A DNA stretch of 8,700 nt. It comes from an archaeon. GTDB lineage: Archaea > Nanobdellota > Nanobdellia > Woesearchaeales > GW2011-AR9. This document shows, one piece after another, positions 1 to 6,316 of this stretch. Positions within the stretch are counted from its first letter, which is position 1. Each line of letters starts with the position of its first letter. A program made the position numbers and the translations under genes. Location: assembly GCA_020053615.1 (NCBI GenBank), contig JAGVMW010000031.1, positions 1 to 8,700 on the forward strand. Direction: 5' to 3'. The notes under the pieces were generated by a model. That model made no database searches. It saw only the letters and a program-made list of their open reading frames with translations, and had not been told where the DNA came from.

Positions 1-25
1 ATGCGATAGTTGCATCTCATTAAAT

Positions 26-57
26 GAAAACAGGACGGCAAAGCCGTCCTTGTTTTC
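26..57. repeat. Strong 14-bp inverted repeat (hairpin)
   Basis: GAAAACA-GGACGGC (26-39) pairs with GCCGTCC-(T)-TGTTTTC (43-57) around a 3-base AAA loop, with one bulged T. It lies upstream of the gatD promoter and could mark the 3' end of a gene lying to the left of the window, or be an intergenic palindrome. No long T-run follows the stem, so an archaeal oligo-T terminator is not clearly shown. Confidence 0.6.
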
Positions 58-110
58 AGGTGGATATGGTGCTATCACTCACAAAACGGACTGTGCCAAC
101 TCATCAAAAC

Positions 111-119
111 TTATATAAA
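111..119 (+). promoter_or_regulatory. TATA box for gatD
   Basis: TTATATAAA is centred about 26 bases before the ATG at 142, the archaeal TATA-to-start spacing. Transcription would begin at or next to the start codon, giving a leaderless mRNA, which fits the lack of a Shine-Dalgarno sequence before 142. Confidence 0.6.
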
Positions 120-141
120 TAATTTAACATTACCTCTACCA

Positions 142-1431
142 ATGGCATCTCCTGGAGACAGAATTCGAGTAAAAACACTTACGGATGAAATAGAAGGCAT
201 TCTTATGCCCAGCTATGATCAAAAATCAATCTTGATTAAACTGCCCAATGGATATAATGTCGGTTATGAAGAAAAAGAGATTCTTAGTGTAACTTTACTT
301 GAACCAAAGAAACCAGCTTCAGAAAAACCAATTAAAGAAGTAGTATTCAAATCAGGACTTAAAACAATTACTTTATTGCATTGCGGCGGAACTATCGCCA
401 GCAAAGTAGATTATGAAACTGGCGCAGTTAAAGCCAAGTTTTCTCCTGAAGAATTAGTGGAAATGTTTCCGGAATTAGGAGCTATTGCTAATATAAAAAG
501 CAGATTAGTAGCAAATATGCTTTCCGAGAATATGCGGTTTGCCCATTATAATCAGATAGCAAAAGAGATTGAAGCCGTGATTAAAGATGGAACTGACGGA
601 ATTATTGTTACGCATGGAACAGACACATTACATTATACTGGCGCAGCGTTAACTTTTGTGTTAGAAAACTTGAATGTGCCTATATTATTAGTGGGAGCAC
701 AGCGAAGTTCAGACCGAGGCAGCAGCGATGCTTTTTTTAATTTAAAATGCGCCGCCCAGTTTATTGCTCGCTCAGATTTTGCGGGGGTAGCGTTATGTAT
801 GCATGCTTCTCCTGATGATGAAAAATGCGCAATTCTTCCCGGAGTTAAAAGCAGAAAGATGCATTCTTCCCGCAGAGATGCGTTTAAAGCCGTCAATGCT
901 GAGCCGTATGCATTAGTAGATGGAGATGGAATGATAGAATGGATAATTAAAGAACATCCTAAAAAAGTGCTGGAGAAGAAACCATTAAATTTGAAGTTGT
1001 TTAAAGAAGAGTTGAAAGTAGGAATTCTTAAAGCTCATCCTAATATGTTTGCTGAGGAGTTTAAACCATACAACAAATTTCACGGATTGATTTTAGAAGG
1101 AACTGGCTTGGGGCATTTTCCCATCGAGAAATATGACGAGAGTACTGCGGAGCATGAGTTGATTTTTGCTGCGATGGAAAGGCTGGCGAAGAAAATTCCG
1201 GTTGTGATGACGGTACAAACTATTTTTGGCGTGGTAAACATGGATATTTATTCTCCAGGAAGGAAGCAGATAGAAGCAGGAGTTCTGGGAACGCAGTTGG
1301 ATATGCCTCCAGAAACAGCTTTTATTAAGTTGGCTTGGCTACTTAGCAATTATCCCAAGAAGAGAGTGCGCGAATTATTTTCACATGATTTTCGTGGAGA
1401 GATTGGTGAGAGAAGTGAGCTGGGTAAATAA
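142..1431 (+). CDS. gatD: Glutamyl-tRNA(Gln) amidotransferase subunit D
   Basis: GatD is the amidase subunit that releases ammonia from an amide donor so that its partner GatE can convert Glu-tRNA(Gln) to Gln-tRNA(Gln), the archaeal route to this aminoacyl-tRNA in the cytoplasm. The 429 residues match the family length. Residues 1-55 form the GatD N-terminal barrel (GDRIRV, then LMPSYDQ and KLPNGYNVGY). The rest is the L-asparaginase-like domain: CGGTIAS with nucleophile-type T84, THGTDT with T160 and D161, and SRKMHSSRRDAF with K239, together the expected Thr-Thr-Asp-Lys set. The extra N-terminal domain separates it from a plain asparaginase. The ATG at 142 gives the full N-terminal domain and lies at the correct distance from the TATA box. 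GatE is not within the window. Confidence 0.95.
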   Translation: MASPGDRIRVKTLTDEIEGILMPSYDQKSILIKLPNGYNVGYEEKEILSVTLLEPKKPASEKPIKEVVFKSGLKTITLLHCGGTIASKVDYETGAVKAKFSPEELVEMFPELGAIANIKSRLVANMLSENMRFAHYNQIAKEIEAVIKDGTDGIIVTHGTDTLHYTGAALTFVLENLNVPILLVGAQRSSDRGSSDAFFNLKCAAQFIARSDFAGVALCMHASPDDEKCAILPGVKSRKMHSSRRDAFKAVNAEPYALVDGDGMIEWIIKEHPKKVLEKKPLNLKLFKEELKVGILKAHPNMFAEEFKPYNKFHGLILEGTGLGHFPIEKYDESTAEHELIFAAMERLAKKIPVVMTVQTIFGVVNMDIYSPGRKQIEAGVLGTQLDMPPETAFIKLAWLLSNYPKKRVRELFSHDFRGEIGERSELGK

Positions 1432-1449
1432 ATTTACAAAGGTGAGATG

Positions 1450-1728
1450 ATGAAAAAATATTATTTGATTGGATTATTGGCGATATCTTTGATATTTGTG
1501 ATTGCATGCACACAAACCAAAACCATTCCTGAAAATAAAATTTGTTCAGTGGATACGGATTGTATTCCTGCAGGCTGCTGTCATTCGAATGACACGGTGA
1601 ACCTCAAATTTGCACCAGACTGCTCTTCTATCATGTGCACCATGGAATGTGTTCCAAATACATTAGACTGCGGGCAGGGAGAAGTTAAGTGTGTGGAAAG
1701 AGAATGTAAAGTAATGATGAAGAGTTAG
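1450..1728 (+). CDS. Small secreted Cys-rich lipoprotein, function unknown
   Basis: The N-terminus (MKKYY then LIGLLAISLIFVIAC) is a hydrophobic signal segment ending in a lipobox-like VIAC, so the product is probably exported and lipid-anchored outside the cell. Numbering from the ATG at 1447, the candidate anchor is C21. Ten further cysteines follow (33, 39, 44, 45, 59, 64, 68, 75, 82, 87), including a CC pair and closely spaced C-x4-C and C-x3-C pairs, which suits several disulfides or metal binding. ATG codons lie at 1447 and 1450; AGGTGA at 1440-1445 sits better with 1450. The gene begins about 18 bases after gatD and is probably co-transcribed with it. Such short Cys-rich lipoproteins are familiar in uncultured archaea but have no assigned role. 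Confidence 0.75.
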   Translation: MKKYYLIGLLAISLIFVIACTQTKTIPENKICSVDTDCIPAGCCHSNDTVNLKFAPDCSSIMCTMECVPNTLDCGQGEVKCVERECKVMMKS

Positions 1729-1744
1729 TTTGCATAATGGAAAA

Positions 1745-2137
1745 ATGGTATTAAACAATCTATTAAATAAAATATGGGATGAAAAGCCTCAAAAAGTATT
1801 AGTGATGAGGGAAAAAAGGGGAGAAGAGGATTGGAGTTGGAGTGTGCTTCAGGCAAAAGTGCCCAAAGAGGCTGAAGCAGTTGAATTAGCTGATAGAGGT
1901 GCTTCTTTGCAGTTGTTAGGGAGAGAGAACTGGAGAGGAAGATATGTGCCTTCTCCCAGAAATGAGGTAAATCTGCCTCGTATAACCATTGAATGTTCAG
2001 ATATTCCCGGGGATTTATCTCCTCAGTACTTGCTTACGGAAAAAGGAACTTTATATGGTCTGCGGAAGGAAAGTGATGGGCTTGATTTAGAGTTCTATCA
2101 GAAAGCATTGGAATTTTTGAGAAGGTATAAAAAATAA
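1745..2137 (+). CDS. Hypothetical protein, about 130 residues
   Basis: I do not recognise a family. From ATG 1745 the product starts MVLNNLLNKIWDEKP. It is soluble-looking, with no signal peptide or membrane segment, and is rich in charged residues. It has a tryptophan-rich stretch (EEDWSWSVLQ), an apparent beta-rich middle, and a C-terminal helix ending FYQKALEFLRRYKK. The frame is open back to a TTG at 1730, just 2 bases after the lipoprotein stop, so a slightly longer form is possible. There is no convincing Shine-Dalgarno at either start. The close spacing suggests it ends the gatD transcript. The next gene has its own promoter. Confidence 0.65.
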   Translation: MVLNNLLNKIWDEKPQKVLVMREKRGEEDWSWSVLQAKVPKEAEAVELADRGASLQLLGRENWRGRYVPSPRNEVNLPRITIECSDIPGDLSPQYLLTEKGTLYGLRKESDGLDLEFYQKALEFLRRYKK

Positions 2138-2171
2138 AAATACAAAACTACAGCCATTGGTTGCAGAAATC

Positions 2172-2208
2172 GGTTGATTGCTCTTTTAACATTGCATACA
2201 ATCCAACC
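2172..2208. repeat. Imperfect inverted repeat before the MNT-HEPN promoter
   Basis: GGTTGATTG (2172-2180) pairs with CAAT-C-CAACC (2199-2208) with one bulged base. It lies between the end of the preceding gene at 2137 and the TATA box at 2215, so it could be a 3'-end structure or an operator for the winged-helix protein encoded just downstream. The sequence does not tell these apart. Confidence 0.35.
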
Positions 2209-2214
2209 AAAAAG

Positions 2215-2224
2215 CTTTTATATT
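2215..2224 (+). promoter_or_regulatory. TATA box for the MNT-HEPN operon
   Basis: CTTTTATATT, preceded by the purine-rich AAAAAG, is centred about 28 bases before the ATG at 2249. This spacing predicts a transcript with almost no leader. Confidence 0.55.
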
Positions 2225-2248
2225 CATTGTTATTTTATCTAATAACAC

Positions 2249-3106
2249 ATGTTATCACAATTAATAACCATAGTAAATGTACGGATACTGAGTATTCTTT
2301 TAGAGAGAGATGCCAGCTTAAGCGAAATAGCTCGCGAGAGCAATACTACCAAAGCCAATGTCTTTCGTTCGTTGAAAGTGCTGGAGAAAGAAGATTTAAT
2401 CCGAAAAGAAATTCGGGGGAAAACCCATCTTTATCATTTTAATTATTTCCATCCTCGGGCCAAAGAAATAGGGAAACAATTTCAGGTAGAAAGGAAAGAA
2501 GCCTATAACCAAAAAATGAAAGGCTTACCTGCACTCTTAAATTCTTTACTGGAGAATATGTTGGATAATAGTTATGAGGGGTGCATCTTTTTTGGCTCGA
2601 GTTTAACCGGTGATTACAAAGATATCGATGTTTTTTTAATGGCAAAGAACATTAAAACTGTAAGCTTGATGAAAGAAATAAAATTGATTAATCCCAAATT
2701 ATCAATCTCACTTGGAACAAGAAAAGAATTAGAGCAGGGTCTAGGGCAGGAGGATATGCTATATAAAAATATTTTGAGAGGCATACCTTTTAATTGCGAG
2801 GATTTTGTTTTAACTTTAAGAAAAAAACAGCTGTTTCTAAGAAAAAAAGATATCCAAGAGCGGTTTATTTTAGGCTATCGAGAGATTTTAAGCTGCTTGG
2901 AATTTCCTGAGAAAGAATATGTTCGGAAACACTTGGAAAAAGGAATTATGGATATCACTTTTTCTGCTTTAAATTATTTTGATTTATCCCCTCAAAATGA
3001 TTCACAGGCAAAGGAAATGTTTAAAAAGCAATTTGGCTTTTGTTTTTCTTGTACAGCAAATGCGGTTAAATCGCAAGCAGAAAAAACTGGGAGGATAATT
3101 TTATGA
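2249..3106 (+). CDS. Winged-helix plus MNT-type nucleotidyltransferase (probable antitoxin)
   Basis: Residues 1-64 form an ArsR-like winged helix: recognition-helix region SLSEIARESNTTKANVFRSL, then the wing IRKEIRGKTHLYHF. Residues 110-180 form a minimal nucleotidyltransferase (MNT) domain with the signature G116-S117 and, eight residues on, D125-I-D127. A helical C-terminal part of about 100 residues follows. In known MNT/HEPN pairs the MNT protein counteracts the HEPN RNase, in some cases by AMPylating it; the fused winged helix suggests it also represses its own operon. The third catalytic acid expected on a later strand is not obvious (the LSISLGTRKEL region has Ser there), so catalysis is uncertain. 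The last 4 bases overlap the HEPN gene (ATGA), indicating translational coupling. The start follows from the TATA spacing. Confidence 0.8.
   Translation: MLSQLITIVNVRILSILLERDASLSEIARESNTTKANVFRSLKVLEKEDLIRKEIRGKTHLYHFNYFHPRAKEIGKQFQVERKEAYNQKMKGLPALLNSLLENMLDNSYEGCIFFGSSLTGDYKDIDVFLMAKNIKTVSLMKEIKLINPKLSISLGTRKELEQGLGQEDMLYKNILRGIPFNCEDFVLTLRKKQLFLRKKDIQERFILGYREILSCLEFPEKEYVRKHLEKGIMDITFSALNYFDLSPQNDSQAKEMFKKQFGFCFSCTANAVKSQAEKTGRIIL
3089..3094 (+). promoter_or_regulatory. Shine-Dalgarno for the HEPN gene
   Basis: GGGAGG lies 8 bases before the ATG at 3103, inside the end of the MNT gene. It fixes the HEPN start and supports translation from the shared mRNA. Confidence 0.6.
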
Positions 3107-3552
3107 GGGAAGCGGAAATCAAAGAAGAATTTGAATTAGGAGTTAGAGCTTTTTTGGAAGCAGAGGAAAGAAGCAAAGCAGAAGCGGTGGATAATTTTAA
3201 AGAAATAAGAGTCTTGGAATCTGCTTTTAACCGCTTGTTTCTGGCAGTGGAGCATTTCTGTAATGCTTTAGTTCTTTTTGAGACCGGTAATTATAGTCCT
3301 AAACATTTTGGTGATGCTAAAAAATTAAAAGAGCTTAAAGAAAAATATAATGTTGATTTTCAGCGAGTCTATGAAGACACTTATTCTTTCCGTTCTTATG
3401 GGGATTATAGAAAATTCCCCGAAATAGAAGAGAAGTTTAACCGCCAGAGTCTTTTAACCGAAATTAATAATGTTAAAGTCTTATTAGAAAAAGTTTTGGA
3501 TGTCATTTCTAAAAAGCTAGACCTCCAATATTTGATTACTCAATTAAAATAA
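3103..3552 (+). CDS. HEPN-domain protein (probable toxin RNase)
   Basis: This all-helical protein of 149 residues has the layout of the PF05168/UPF0332-like HEPN family. It starts with an N-terminal helix, then the AFNRLFLAVEHFCNALVLFETG helix pair (residues 41-62), a variable loop with PKHFGDAKKL, and the signature region Y94-SF-R97-SYGD-Y102-RKF, followed by a long C-terminal helix. R97 and Y102 sit where HEPN RNases have R-x4-6-H or, in the HepT type, RX4HXY. Here the His is not seen, as in many UPF0332 members, which have R..ADY. It overlaps the MNT gene by 4 bases. The usual role of such pairs is toxin-antitoxin or defence, with HEPN cutting RNA. Activity of this member is inferred, not shown. 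Confidence 0.8.
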   Translation: MREAEIKEEFELGVRAFLEAEERSKAEAVDNFKEIRVLESAFNRLFLAVEHFCNALVLFETGNYSPKHFGDAKKLKELKEKYNVDFQRVYEDTYSFRSYGDYRKFPEIEEKFNRQSLLTEINNVKVLLEKVLDVISKKLDLQYLITQLK

Positions 3553-3558
3553 TTAAAG

Positions 3559-4113
3559 ATGAAACATTTACTTCCATCATTCTTCAACCGCGATACGGTT
3601 ACCGTAGCCAAAGAACTTCTTGGTAAAGTAATTTCCGTAAACGGCTGTAAAGCTCGTATCGTCGAAACCGAAGCTTATGGAAAAGATCCGGCTTCGCATG
3701 CTTTTACTCGTACCGAAAGAAGCGCATTGATGTTTGATACGTACGGTCATGTTTATGTGTATCTAATCTATGGAATGTATTATTGTATCAATTTTACTAC
3801 GGAAAAAGTGGGCGAGCCTGGCGCGGTATTGATTCGAGCCGTAGAACCGTTGAATCAGATTGAAGAGCTGAAGAAGAGAAGAAAAACGGATAACCTGACT
3901 AATTTGTGTTCCGGTCCGGGAAAATTATGTTCAGCATTAGGAATTGATAAAACTCATAATGGGTTGAAGCTGGGGAAAGAAGTAAAAGTGTTTGATGACG
4001 GATTTGTAGTGGGAAAAATTGGAACGAGTTCCCGCATCGGCATTAAAGATGCTTTGGAGCTACAGTGGAGATTCTTCTTGGAAGGGAATGAATGGGTGAG
4101 TAAAGTGAAGTAG
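3559..4113 (+). CDS. 3-methyladenine DNA glycosylase, AAG/MPG family
   Basis: The enzyme starts base-excision repair by removing alkylated or deaminated purines from DNA. The 184 residues give the whole family fold: FFNRDTVTVAKELLGK near the N-terminus; IVETEAYGKDPASHAF (residues 34-49) with the catalytic-type E38, the stacking Y40 and H47; YVYLIYGMYYCINFT (66-80) with Y71 and the DNA-intercalating-type Y74; GAVLIRAVEP; LCSGPGKLCSALGI; and TSSRIGI near the end. All expected pocket residues appear present. The ATG at 3559 is 6 bases after the HEPN stop, so it probably shares the MNT-HEPN transcript, although no Shine-Dalgarno is visible. Its stop lies only 9 bases from that of the convergent gene, leaving no room for an intergenic terminator. 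Confidence 0.93.
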   Translation: MKHLLPSFFNRDTVTVAKELLGKVISVNGCKARIVETEAYGKDPASHAFTRTERSALMFDTYGHVYVYLIYGMYYCINFTTEKVGEPGAVLIRAVEPLNQIEELKKRRKTDNLTNLCSGPGKLCSALGIDKTHNGLKLGKEVKVFDDGFVVGKIGTSSRIGIKDALELQWRFFLEGNEWVSKVK

Positions 4114-4122
4114 AGTATAAAC

Positions 4123-4743
4123 TTACACAACCAACTTATTTCGTCTAGGATTATAATAAACAATTCTGGATAATTCCTCGCAGTGGTCCCATCCTCCTGA
4201 GGAGGGTAAACAAAAAGGAATTCTATTTTTTGCGGATAATTTACACACATCAATAATCTTTTCTGTCATTAGCCTCATTTCTGATAGTATTGATAATTCA
4301 TATTTTTGGTCATTTGGAATATGTAATGATAAATAAGCATCATATTTGGTTAACTGTCTTTCTAAGTGTTTTCTTGCATCTTCGTCAGATTTTCCTGCAC
4401 TTTCAGTTGAAAAATATATACTACTATAAGGAAAACCAGAACCATCGCTGTCTGGACATGTTTTCCTGAAGATGATTGCTCTAGTTGAGGCATCTAATAA
4501 AAAAATTCCGCTAGAATCAGTGTGAGTATGGACATAACCTTTTGCTTTAAGCTTTTCTACTAAATCAGTAACCACTGGCCTTTCGGTTAATGGTAAATCA
4601 TTTCTGTTTGAATCAAAAAGTAATGCAAAATTGTCATAAACACCCAATTCTGAAGTAAGTTTTGGTACTGGTTGTTTATCATCACAATTTCTAAATTCAT
4701 CTGGACATCTTCTTAATGCAGTTAGATATTGTTCTAGTCTCAT
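4123..4743 (-). CDS. Hypothetical protein, about 206 residues
   Basis: I do not recognise a family. Read from ATG 4743 the product begins MRLEQYLTALRRCPDEF. A GTG at 4755 would add four residues. It looks soluble and cytoplasmic, with no signal peptide or membrane segment. Visible parts are a short helical N-terminus; a segment TERPVVTDLVEKLKAKGYV that resembles a helix of a winged-helix or effector-binding unit; a probable beta-rich middle (GIFLLDASTRAIIFRKTC); a charged helix (DEDARKHLERQLTKYDAYL); and a C-terminal segment with PSSGGWDHCEEL. There are five cysteines without a clear metal motif. It stands alone on this strand, convergent with the glycosylase gene, and no strong promoter was found directly before it. 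Confidence 0.65.
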   Translation of the reverse strand: MRLEQYLTALRRCPDEFRNCDDKQPVPKLTSELGVYDNFALLFDSNRNDLPLTERPVVTDLVEKLKAKGYVHTHTDSSGIFLLDASTRAIIFRKTCPDSDGSGFPYSSIYFSTESAGKSDEDARKHLERQLTKYDAYLSLHIPNDQKYELSILSEMRLMTEKIIDVCKLSAKNRIPFCLPSSGGWDHCEELSRIVYYNPRRNKLVV

Positions 4744-4861
4744 GTTTTTATCCACTGATTATTCAGTAATTGGGCTAATAGAATAGTATCCCGGATGCTG
4801 ATGAATGCTTCGCTTTTCTTTTTTAGCACGACAGATTTGAGGTTGAAGGTTGAACATAAAG

Positions 4862-4888
4862 TATAAAATGGATGTTTCCTTTATAAAT
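4862..4888. promoter_or_regulatory. Two TATA-like boxes upstream of the structured region
   Basis: On the + strand TATAAAAT (4862-4869) and the near-palindromic TTTATAAA (4880-4887) stand out from their surroundings. Either could drive a + strand RNA starting near 4890-4912, into the stem-rich region. The second reads almost the same on the - strand and could instead start a transcript with a leader of about 100 bases toward the gene at 4743. Confidence 0.4.
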
Positions 4889-4889
4889 C

Positions 4890-5130
4890 TTGTGGTTGTA
4901 ATCACTTTGGGGTAACACTCCACAACAATAAATTAAATGTATTTCTACGCTCCCATCTTACCCCCTTTGCGAGCGAAGTTGTTGCGAAACTCCTAGTCGT
5001 GCTTGTGTGAGACCTGTTCCGCTTCTCAACGGTTCTAATGTTCGCGTTAGCTGAACATTGGAACTCACGAGTTACCGCAGGAACGACTTGATCGCTTCGC
5101 TCAGGTCGGGTCGCAGAATCCTACGAGGTT
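4890..5130 (+). ncRNA. Candidate structured RNA or palindromic repeat element
   Basis: This stretch has no credible reading frame, is richer in G+C than its surroundings, and is full of complementary segments: TTGTGG/CCACAA (4890-4895/4920-4925), GGGGTAA/TTACCCC (4909-4915/4958-4964), AGTCGT/ACGACT (4995-5000/5083-5088), a 13-bp stem 5031-5043/5053-5065 with a 9-base loop, and an 8-bp stem 5084-5091/5101-5108. GAGCGAAG (4971-4978) is complementary to CTTCGCTC in the loop of that last stem (5095-5102), a possible pseudoknot. The two long stems contain G-U pairs when read on the + strand but A-C mismatches on the - strand, which favours a + strand RNA. I looked for RNase P RNA, SRP RNA, 5S rRNA and tRNA signatures and found none. 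A dispersed palindromic repeat is the main alternative. Confidence 0.4.
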
Positions 5131-5146
5131 AGCTCCAGGGGCATGC

Positions 5147-5201
5147 TCAAAAATACATGAAAAGTATTTTTGGCACAGAGAAAAGATATTCTTCTTTTCT
5201 C
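5147..5201 (-). terminator. Tandem hairpins after the AAA ATPase operon
   Basis: Six bases after the ATPase stop, read on the - strand, comes an 8-bp hairpin (GAGAAAAG at 5178-5185 with CTTTTCTC at 5194-5201). It is followed by a second perfect 9-bp hairpin (CAAAAATAC at 5148-5156 with GTATTTTTG at 5164-5172) whose distal arm supplies a T5 tract. The position and the oligo-T fit the 3' end of the operon. The symmetry could also end a + strand RNA coming from 4890-5130. Confidence 0.5.
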
Positions 5202-5206
5202 ATGAA

Positions 5207-6316
5207 TTACACACAAGCACTGACTTTCGCAACAACCTCTTTGCGTGCCTCCTGCACCAGCTCCATAAAATCTTCTTCCAGATGTCGTTTCTGCACCTGC
5301 TGCAACGCTTTAGAGAACCAAGGCTTGAGAATAGAATGAGTGCCTTTGATGGCTTTTCTCAAATCGTCTTTAGATATCTTTCTTCTCTTGCCAGTATGCA
5401 GGCTTTCTTTAAGTGGTATTTCCGTAGCTAATTCGCATACTGCTTTTAGATCCGCTCCGGAAAATCCTACAGTTAACTTAGCTAATTCCTCATAGTTAAT
5501 CTCTTCTGTTGGTCGATGAGATAAATTAATCTGCAGAATGTCTCTTCGGGCTTCTTCATCGGGGGGAGGAATAAATAAAGTGGTTCCAAATCTGCCTTCA
5601 CGGCGCAAAGCCGGATCAATAGACCATGGTTCGTTAGTTGCGGCTAGCAATAATATCTGCTGTTCTTTGGAATCCATGCCGTCCATCTCTGTTAGCAATT
5701 GGGCAACCGCGCTTTTGTCATGGGCAGGAGCATCACTTCTATCCGAGCCTAATGAATCAAATTCGTCAAAGAATATTACAGTAGGCTGAGTTTCTCGGGC
5801 TTGGGCGAATAATTCAGCGATATTCTTTTCCGTTTCTCCTACGTACTTACTTTTCAAGTCGGAACTTTTGACGTGGATAAAACTCACTCCCGCTTCGTTA
5901 GCAGTGGCTTTAGCGATCAAACTTTTACCGCAGCCAGGAGGCCCATACATCAATATTCCTCCACCGGCTTGCTTACCATAATATTTGAATAATTCTGGGT
6001 GTTTAAACGGCTCAATTATTTTTAGTTTTATTTCTTCTTTCAATTCTTTCAATCCACCGATATGCTCAAAAGTAATTTTGTTTTTCGCTGGAGGGACAAA
6101 TTTATTTAATCGAGTTTTCTCTTGCAGTTGTTTGGCTTTGATGTAACTTTTTTGCGCTAGTTCTAGGTACTGAGATTCTTTTTCGGGATGATGTGTAGAT
6201 GCTTCTACTAAAGATTGTGCAACGAGTAGATAGTTTTTAGCCGAATCTTTAGGATTTACATTTTCTTCTTTCTGAGCTAATTGTACTAACGTAAATATTT
6301 CGTTTTCGTTACACAT
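5207..6316 (-). CDS. AAA ATPase with N-terminal MIT-like domain (Vps4/CDC48-like)
   Basis: Residues 1-68 form a three-helix unit of MIT type (LAQKEE..., AKNYLLVAQSLVEAS, YLELAQKSYIKAKQLQ). A linker leads to one classical AAA module beginning at ITFEHIGGLKELKEEI (81-96). Walker A is GPPGCGKS (125-132), the aromatic pore loop KYVGETEK has Y158, Walker B is IFFDEFDS with D184-E185, sensor-1 is N228, and the second region of homology ends RREGRF with arginine-finger candidates R239 and R242. GFSGADLKAV is the sensor-2 region, and WFSKALQQVQ near the end resembles CDC48/katanin-type tails. The long beta insertion of eukaryotic Vps4 is absent. Such ATPases form hexamers that thread or remodel proteins; MIT domains bind substrate tails. 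The start overlaps the preceding gene by 8 bases, and AGGTG lies 7 bases before the ATG. Confidence 0.88.
   Translation of the reverse strand: MCNENEIFTLVQLAQKEENVNPKDSAKNYLLVAQSLVEASTHHPEKESQYLELAQKSYIKAKQLQEKTRLNKFVPPAKNKITFEHIGGLKELKEEIKLKIIEPFKHPELFKYYGKQAGGGILMYGPPGCGKSLIAKATANEAGVSFIHVKSSDLKSKYVGETEKNIAELFAQARETQPTVIFFDEFDSLGSDRSDAPAHDKSAVAQLLTEMDGMDSKEQQILLLAATNEPWSIDPALRREGRFGTTLFIPPPDEEARRDILQINLSHRPTEEINYEELAKLTVGFSGADLKAVCELATEIPLKESLHTGKRRKISKDDLRKAIKGTHSILKPWFSKALQQVQKRHLEEDFMELVQEARKEVVAKVSACV

Noticed and set aside
2..118. Open frame from position 2 that could be the tail of an upstream gene
   Set aside because: It runs through the perfect hairpin at 26-57 and into the gatD TATA box, and its roughly 38 codons show no recognisable protein end.
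633..896. 87-codon - strand frame
   Set aside because: It lies wholly antisense within gatD, across the conserved asparaginase motifs; a shadow frame.
2161..2442. 93-codon + frame overlapping the MNT gene start
   Set aside because: It covers the promoter region and the out-of-frame winged-helix coding sequence; the peptide is low in hydrophobic-core pattern and has no family resemblance.
3954..4253. 99-codon - strand frame
   Set aside because: It is antisense to the C-terminus of the glycosylase and overlaps the real - strand gene in another frame.
4890..5130. RNase P RNA, SRP RNA, 5S rRNA, tRNA or group I intron in the structured region
   Set aside because: None of the conserved signature segments was found on either strand; a short CCTGAGC word on the - strand is too little to call an intron.
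5157..5339. 60-codon + frame
   Set aside because: It crosses the terminator hairpins and the antisense of the ATPase C-terminus.
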